9,597 bases of DNA from Burkholderiales bacterium (lineage in GTDB: Bacteria; Pseudomonadota; Gammaproteobacteria; Burkholderiales; Burkholderiaceae_C): assembly GCA_947474415.1 (NCBI GenBank), contig CANJKD010000040.1, forward strand, positions 1 to 9,597, written 5' to 3'. Under the pieces are notes generated by a model. That model was not told the DNA's origin and did not search any database. It was given only the letters and a program-made list of their open reading frames with translations. The position numbers and the translations under genes are program-made. Below, piece after piece: positions 6,214-9,597 of the stretch. Within the stretch, counting starts at the first letter, position 1; every line of letters begins with the position of its first letter.

Positions 6214-8079
6214 ATGATGAAGCACCGCTTGAACCGGCTTGATCGCGCCGCACGGCAGCAGCCCCAGCGCGCAGGCGCTCTGCCAGCGCTGCTGGTGTGG
6301 GTGCTGACGCTTGCCACCGCCTGCGGCTCGGCGCCGACGCGCCCGAGCGCGCAGCCGCCCAAGCCCGCCGTGGCGCAGGCGATGCCTGCCGTGCCGGCGC
6401 TGAGGCCCACTCCGGCTGCCGCGCCGGTCGCGGCGCTGCCGGCCGAGCCACCGGAGCCGGCCCCTCCCGCTGTGGCGCCCCCGACGCCGGACCTCGCGCT
6501 CGCCACTGAAAGTGCCGGCGTCGCAGCCCGTTTCCCCGACCCGCCGGTGCGCTACCGCACCCCGGCGTTTGAGCCCGGCCGCAGTGGCTACACCAGCAAC
6601 GCCGAGTTGCATGCCTTGATGCGTGCGCTGGTGCGGGACGGCCAAGGCGCCGCGAACCCGACCACCGTGCGCCTGCTGCAACTCGGCAGCTCGCAGACCG
6701 GCATGCCGCTCGAAGCCCTGCACTTCAGCCGCGACCCTGGCCCGCTGGCGGGCAGTGGTTTGACCGCCAGCCCAAGCCGCCCGGTGGTGCTGCTCGTGGG
6801 TCAGCAGCATGGTGACGAACCCGCCGGCAGCGAAGCGCTGATCGTGATCGCGCAGGCCCTGGCCCAAGAGCCTGCAGCGGGTCAGGCACCCGGTGGCCTC
6901 GCGGCCGTGCTCGACCGCATCGACGTCGTGATCCTGCCACGCGCCAACCCCGACGGCAGCGCCGTTGACCGCCGCGCCACGGCGAGCGGCATCGACATGA
7001 ACCGCGACCACCTGCTGCTTTACACGCCCGAGGCCCAGGCCCAGGCGCAACTGGTGCGTGAATTCAACCCGGCGGTGGTGGTCGACGCGCACGAATACGC
7101 GGCGCTCGGCCGCTATGTCGAGAAGTTCGGCGCGGTACAGCGCTTCGACGCCCTGGTCCAGTACGCGATGGTGGCGAACCTGCCCGAGTTCATCACCAAG
7201 GCGTCGGAGGAGTGGTTCCGCCGGCCGATGCTGCAAGCGCTGCACGCCGAGGGGTTGAGCAGCGAGTGGTACTACACCACCCCGACCGACGTGGCGAACA
7301 AGAAGGTGGCCATGGGTGGCGTGCAACCCGACACCGGCCGCAACGTGAACGGCTTGCGCAATGCCATCAGCTTCCTCGTCGAGACGCGCGGCATCGGCCT
7401 GGGCCACGCCCACCTGCAACGCCGTGTTCATACCCATGTCACCGCCATCGGCAGCGTGCTGAACAGCGCCGCCGCACGCGCCGACGACTTGCGCAAGCTG
7501 CGCCGCTTCGTCGACGCCGACGTGGCGGCCAAGGCCTGCCAGGGCGAGACCGTCATCGAAGCCATGGCCACGCCGACCGAGTATTCGCTGCTGATGCTTG
7601 ACCCGCTGACCGGCGCCGACAAACCCGTTGCCGTGGCCTGGGATTCGGCGCTCGAACTGCTGCCGGTGAAGCGGCGCGCGCGGCCCTGCGGCTACTGGCT
7701 CGGCGCCGGTCAGGCCGACGCGGTGCGGCGCCTGCGGGGCCTGGGGGTGCAGGTGCAGCGCTTCGACGAGGCCGGCGCGCTGCGCGCCGAGGCCTACACC
7801 GAGACCGCGCGCGAAGTGGGTGCGCGTGCCGATGTGCGCGGCAGCCTCACCGATGGCGGCGGGCTGCTGCGCGTCCGCGTGAGCCTGTTGCCGGCACTGC
7901 TCGACATCGACGCCGGCGGCTACTACGTCGGCCTGGACCAGCCGCTCGCCAACCTGGTGATCGCGGCGCTGGAGCCCGACACACAGAACAGCTACCTCGC
8001 GAACCGCATCGTCAGCAGCGTCAACGGGGTGGCGCGCGTACTGCAGCGGCCCGAAGCGCGGATGTCGCCGTTGCCCTGA
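6214..8079 (+). CDS. M14-family zinc carboxypeptidase-like lipoprotein
   Basis: This is a 621-residue exported metallopeptidase of the M14 (carboxypeptidase A-like) group. The start is placed at ATG 6214 (or 6217) because a signal peptide follows: a basic N-region, ALPALLVWVLTLATA, and a lipobox-like Cys at about 37, so it is probably anchored in the envelope facing the periplasm. The ribosome site is weak. A linker of roughly 60 residues rich in Pro and Ala precedes the enzyme. Catalytic motifs are in the family order: QQHGDEPAG with zinc ligands His199 and Glu202, ILPRANPDGS with Arg243, GIDMNRDH with substrate-binding Asn263-Arg264, VDAHEY with the third zinc ligand His293, and VETRGIG with catalytic Glu390. 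About 200 further residues (to 621) form a C-terminal region I do not recognise. The set of residues looks complete, so activity is likely; the substrate (peptide, peptidoglycan stem or amide) is not evident. It is transcribed divergently from the DUF6622 gene. Confidence 0.9.
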   Translation: MMKHRLNRLDRAARQQPQRAGALPALLVWVLTLATACGSAPTRPSAQPPKPAVAQAMPAVPALRPTPAAAPVAALPAEPPEPAPPAVAPPTPDLALATESAGVAARFPDPPVRYRTPAFEPGRSGYTSNAELHALMRALVRDGQGAANPTTVRLLQLGSSQTGMPLEALHFSRDPGPLAGSGLTASPSRPVVLLVGQQHGDEPAGSEALIVIAQALAQEPAAGQAPGGLAAVLDRIDVVILPRANPDGSAVDRRATASGIDMNRDHLLLYTPEAQAQAQLVREFNPAVVVDAHEYAALGRYVEKFGAVQRFDALVQYAMVANLPEFITKASEEWFRRPMLQALHAEGLSSEWYYTTPTDVANKKVAMGGVQPDTGRNVNGLRNAISFLVETRGIGLGHAHLQRRVHTHVTAIGSVLNSAAARADDLRKLRRFVDADVAAKACQGETVIEAMATPTEYSLLMLDPLTGADKPVAVAWDSALELLPVKRRARPCGYWLGAGQADAVRRLRGLGVQVQRFDEAGALRAEAYTETAREVGARADVRGSLTDGGGLLRVRVSLLPALLDIDAGGYYVGLDQPLANLVIAALEPDTQNSYLANRIVSSVNGVARVLQRPEARMSPLP

Positions 8080-8155
8080 GCCCACCGGGCGCGACGGCGC
8101 AGATTCCACGGTTTTCCGCCGACTCGCCTTCGGTACACCCACACCGGCAGCGCGC

Positions 8156-8851
8156 CGCTTCTACCGTCACCGCCCACCGGTGCGCGTGATGCACTGGGTC
8201 GACGTGGCGTGCCTCGTCATCCTGCTGATGAGCGGGCAGGGCATCTTCAACGCACACCCCGCGCTCTACTGGGGCAAGCACTCGGATGTCGATCACCCCT
8301 GGGGCTCGGTTTGTGCGGTGCAGGCGCCGGGCCGCCCTGGTGGCCTCGGCGGGGTCACCCGCATTGACGGCCACAGCGTCGACACCAGCGGTGCGCTCGG
8401 CGCATCGCGCGCTGGCGTGGCAGGCAACTGGGCGGCGACTGGCCGGCGCGGGCCCTCCCGTCCTGGGCCAACCTGCCCGGCCTGCAACCGCCACCTCTTC
8501 TTCGCCTGGGTGTTCGTGATCAACGGCATCGCCTGCCTGCTCTACGCGGCCTACAGAGGCCACCTGACGCGCGACCTGCCGCTGCGCCGCGAGGCGCTGC
8601 GAAACATCGGCCGCCCGATCATTGGCCACCTGCTGTTCCGGCACCCGGCCGGCGAAGCCGCCAAGCGCTACAACGTGCTGCAGAACCTGGCTTGCCTCGT
8701 CGTGATCGTCGGCCTGCTGCCGCTGATCATCGTGGCCGGCATGGCGATGGCGCCCCGGCTCGACGCGGTGTATCCGGGCTGGGTCGATCTGCTCGGTGGC
8801 CGCCAGTCGGCGCACACGCTGCACTTCCTCGCCGCCACCGGGATGCTGGTG
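8156..8851 (+). pseudogene. Decayed cytochrome b561-type (b/b6 domain) membrane subunit
   Basis: This is the remnant of a di-haem b-type cytochrome that would pass electrons to the molybdoenzyme encoded next to it. Recognisable parts are RFYRHRPPVRVMHW (from 8156, first haem His), FNAHPALYWG, GVTRIDGHSVDTSGALG, HLFFAWVFVING (second His), RYNVLQNLACLVV and GGRQSAHTLHFLAAT (third His). No ATG precedes the start in a good position; GTG 8180 is the first usable codon. At about 8410-8434 the frame moves, and GDWPARALPSWANLPGLQ is read from 8434 to 8487 in the +1 frame of the window. The reading returns near 8488, with about eight residues normally found before this helix missing. After 8851 the protein passes straight into molybdoenzyme sequence, so the final part of the last helix, including its haem His, is gone. 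It cannot make a normal cytochrome. Confidence 0.85.
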
Positions 8852-9243
8852 CCTGCCGACGCCGAGGACCAAGCGCTGCTGCGCGGCGGCTTCGCCGACT
8901 GGAAGCTTGGGCTCGGCGGTCTGGTCGAGATGCCGGCCGCGATCACGCTCGCCGAATTGCGTGCGATGCCCGCGCGCACCCCGATCACCCGCCACGACTG
9001 CGTCGAAGGCTGGAGCTTGATCGGCAAGTGGAAAGGCACGCCACTGAGCCGCTGCTGACGCAGGTGACGCCGCTGCCGGTCAACAACGGCGCCCCGCTGC
9101 GGGTGTGCATCGAGCGCCGGCTCGGCTGCAAGCACGCCAAGCACCAGATGCGCATCGAACTCGTCGAGAGCCCGGCCGGCATTCGCGGCGGCAACGGTGG
9201 CTACCGGAAAGACGTGGGCCGCGACTTGTATGCGGGCATTTGA
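8852..9243 (+). pseudogene. Decayed sulfite-oxidase-type molybdopterin oxidoreductase (SUOX/MsrP-like)
   Basis: This is the remnant of the molybdopterin oxidoreductase partner of the preceding cytochrome. From 8852 it reads QALLRGGFADWKLGLGGLVE and LAELRAMPART, then ITRHDCVEGW, whose Cys would ligate molybdenum, then IGKWKGTPLS. There the frame breaks: a one-base loss near 9047 puts a TGA at 9056-9058 in this frame, while the family sequence goes on in the next as EPLLTQVTPLP. That runs directly into VNNGAPLRV, skipping some 55-70 residues of the cofactor domain. The C-terminal KHAKHQMRIELVESPAGI and GGNGGYRKDVGRDLYAGI end at TGA 9241-9243. The N-terminal 60 or more residues are missing too, replaced by the cytochrome. 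Relatives oxidise or reduce small oxo-substrates such as sulfite or sulfoxides. This copy lacks most of the pterin pocket and must be inactive. Confidence 0.85.
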
Positions 9244-9281
9244 GGCGGCGGACCTTCGGACCTTCCATTGACCGCATGGAT

Positions 9282-9307
9282 GTAAGGTTCGGGTCCGGTC
9301 GGCGACT
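9282..9307 (+). promoter_or_regulatory. Candidate ECF-sigma-like promoter for the thioredoxin-like gene
   Basis: GTAAGG (9282-9287) and CGACT (9303-9307) are separated by 15 bases and lie about 45 bases before the ATG at 9353. A GTAA-like -35 with a CGnCT-like -10 is a common form for extracytoplasmic-function sigma promoters. TTGACC (9269-9274) nearby could instead be a sigma70 -35, but no TATAAT-like box follows at the right distance. The remainder of the 109-base gap (9244-9352) holds only a short CGGACCTT doublet (9249-9264). Confidence 0.25.
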
Positions 9308-9352
9308 CACGATCGGCTGCTTGAACTCTCACCCGATCCACCGGAGCTACCC

Positions 9353-9597
9353 ATGCGCACATCTCTTCGCCTCGTCGCCGCCGGCTTCGGCCTGTGGCTG
9401 GCTGCAACCGCAGCCCTCGCCATTGAGCTGCCGTTCAACAAGGCGAAGTTCGACGCGGTGCTCAAAGCCGGCCAGCCGGTGGTGGTCGACTTCCAGGCCG
9501 ACTGGTGCCCGACCTGCAAGGCGCAGAAGCCGATCCTGTCGAGCCTTGGGAGTAAGCCAGAATTCGCCAAGCTGACGGTGTTCGAGGTCGACTTCGA
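9353..9597 (+). CDS. Periplasmic thioredoxin-like protein, 5' part (runs off the right edge)
   Basis: The first 81 codons of an exported thioredoxin-fold protein are visible. The ATG at 9353 follows GGAG by six bases. Residues 1-23 are a signal peptide (hydrophobic core VAAGFGLWLAATA, cleavage after ALA). The mature part IELPFNKAKFDAVLKAGQP resembles the start of a thioredoxin domain, then comes VVVDFQADWCPTCKAQKP with the redox pair Cys52/Cys55 and a Pro-Thr between them. This motif is closer to the C-terminal (gamma) domain of DsbD than to DsbA, so a reductive role on periplasmic thiols is more likely than disulfide formation. The window ends after EVDF, and the cis-Pro segment is not seen. 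A CcdA-like partner further downstream would fit but is not visible. It follows the decayed redox genes by 109 bases and appears intact. Confidence 0.88.
   Translation, partial: MRTSLRLVAAGFGLWLAATAALAIELPFNKAKFDAVLKAGQPVVVDFQADWCPTCKAQKPILSSLGSKPEFAKLTVFEVDF

Noticed and set aside
6027..6506. 160-codon N-terminal extension of the DUF6622 frame
   Set aside because: It overlaps the peptidase gene antisense and is low-complexity. The family-like start MTLAIVQHTP lies at 6026.
6043..8142. 699-codon ORF on the minus strand opposite the M14 peptidase
   Set aside because: The opposite strand encodes all M14 catalytic motifs. The antisense translation is His/Gly/Arg/Ala-rich low-complexity sequence without domains.
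8180..9058. The 292-codon ORF as a genuine intact gene
   Set aside because: It joins parts of two protein families, contains an out-of-frame stretch, and stops while the family sequence continues in another frame to 9243.

Overview
The window is GC-rich, densely coding DNA that looks like the chromosome of a betaproteobacterium of the order Burkholderiales (Rubrivivax/Leptothrix/Methylibium-like). The placement rests on protein character: a GlnRS-type glutaminyl-tRNA synthetase, a DsbA with an RR-containing signal, a PXPV-repeat protein, a DUF6622 membrane protein, and remnants of a cytochrome b561/molybdopterin oxidoreductase pair of the kind found in that order. No rRNA, tRNA, insertion sequence, CRISPR array or phage gene was seen.

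Layout. Positions 1-2047 (minus strand) hold glnS followed by the 5' part of dsbA, 55 bases apart. Positions 2277-3271 (plus strand) hold two small envelope genes of 155 codons each: a Pro/Tyr-rich PXPV-repeat exported protein and a glycine-zipper lipoprotein. They meet a convergent minus-strand cluster at a hairpin near 3274-3300. That cluster, read from 6026 down to 3342, is a DUF6622 membrane protein, a LytS-type histidine kinase and a LytTR response regulator; kinase and regulator overlap by four bases (ATGA). A divergent region at 6027-6213 separates it from a large M14-family zinc carboxypeptidase-like lipoprotein (6214-8079). Positions 8156-9243 hold the wreck of two genes, a b-type cytochrome and a sulfite-oxidase-type molybdopterin oxidoreductase, joined and scrambled by deletions and frameshifts. 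The window ends in the start of a periplasmic thioredoxin-like gene (9353 onward).

How the genes work together. Most of the content concerns the cell envelope: oxidative folding (DsbA), thiol chemistry (the thioredoxin-like protein), outer-membrane lipoproteins, a peptidase, and a membrane-sensing two-component system that may include DUF6622 as a third member. glnS is the only clear core cytoplasmic enzyme.

Most notable are the decayed cytochrome/molybdoenzyme pair, whose deletion junctions can be read directly, and the 20-bp tandem duplication that doubles the translation start of the DUF6622 gene and creates a 7-codon leader ORF ending on the real start codon. I see no clear sign of a wholly new defence or mobile system.
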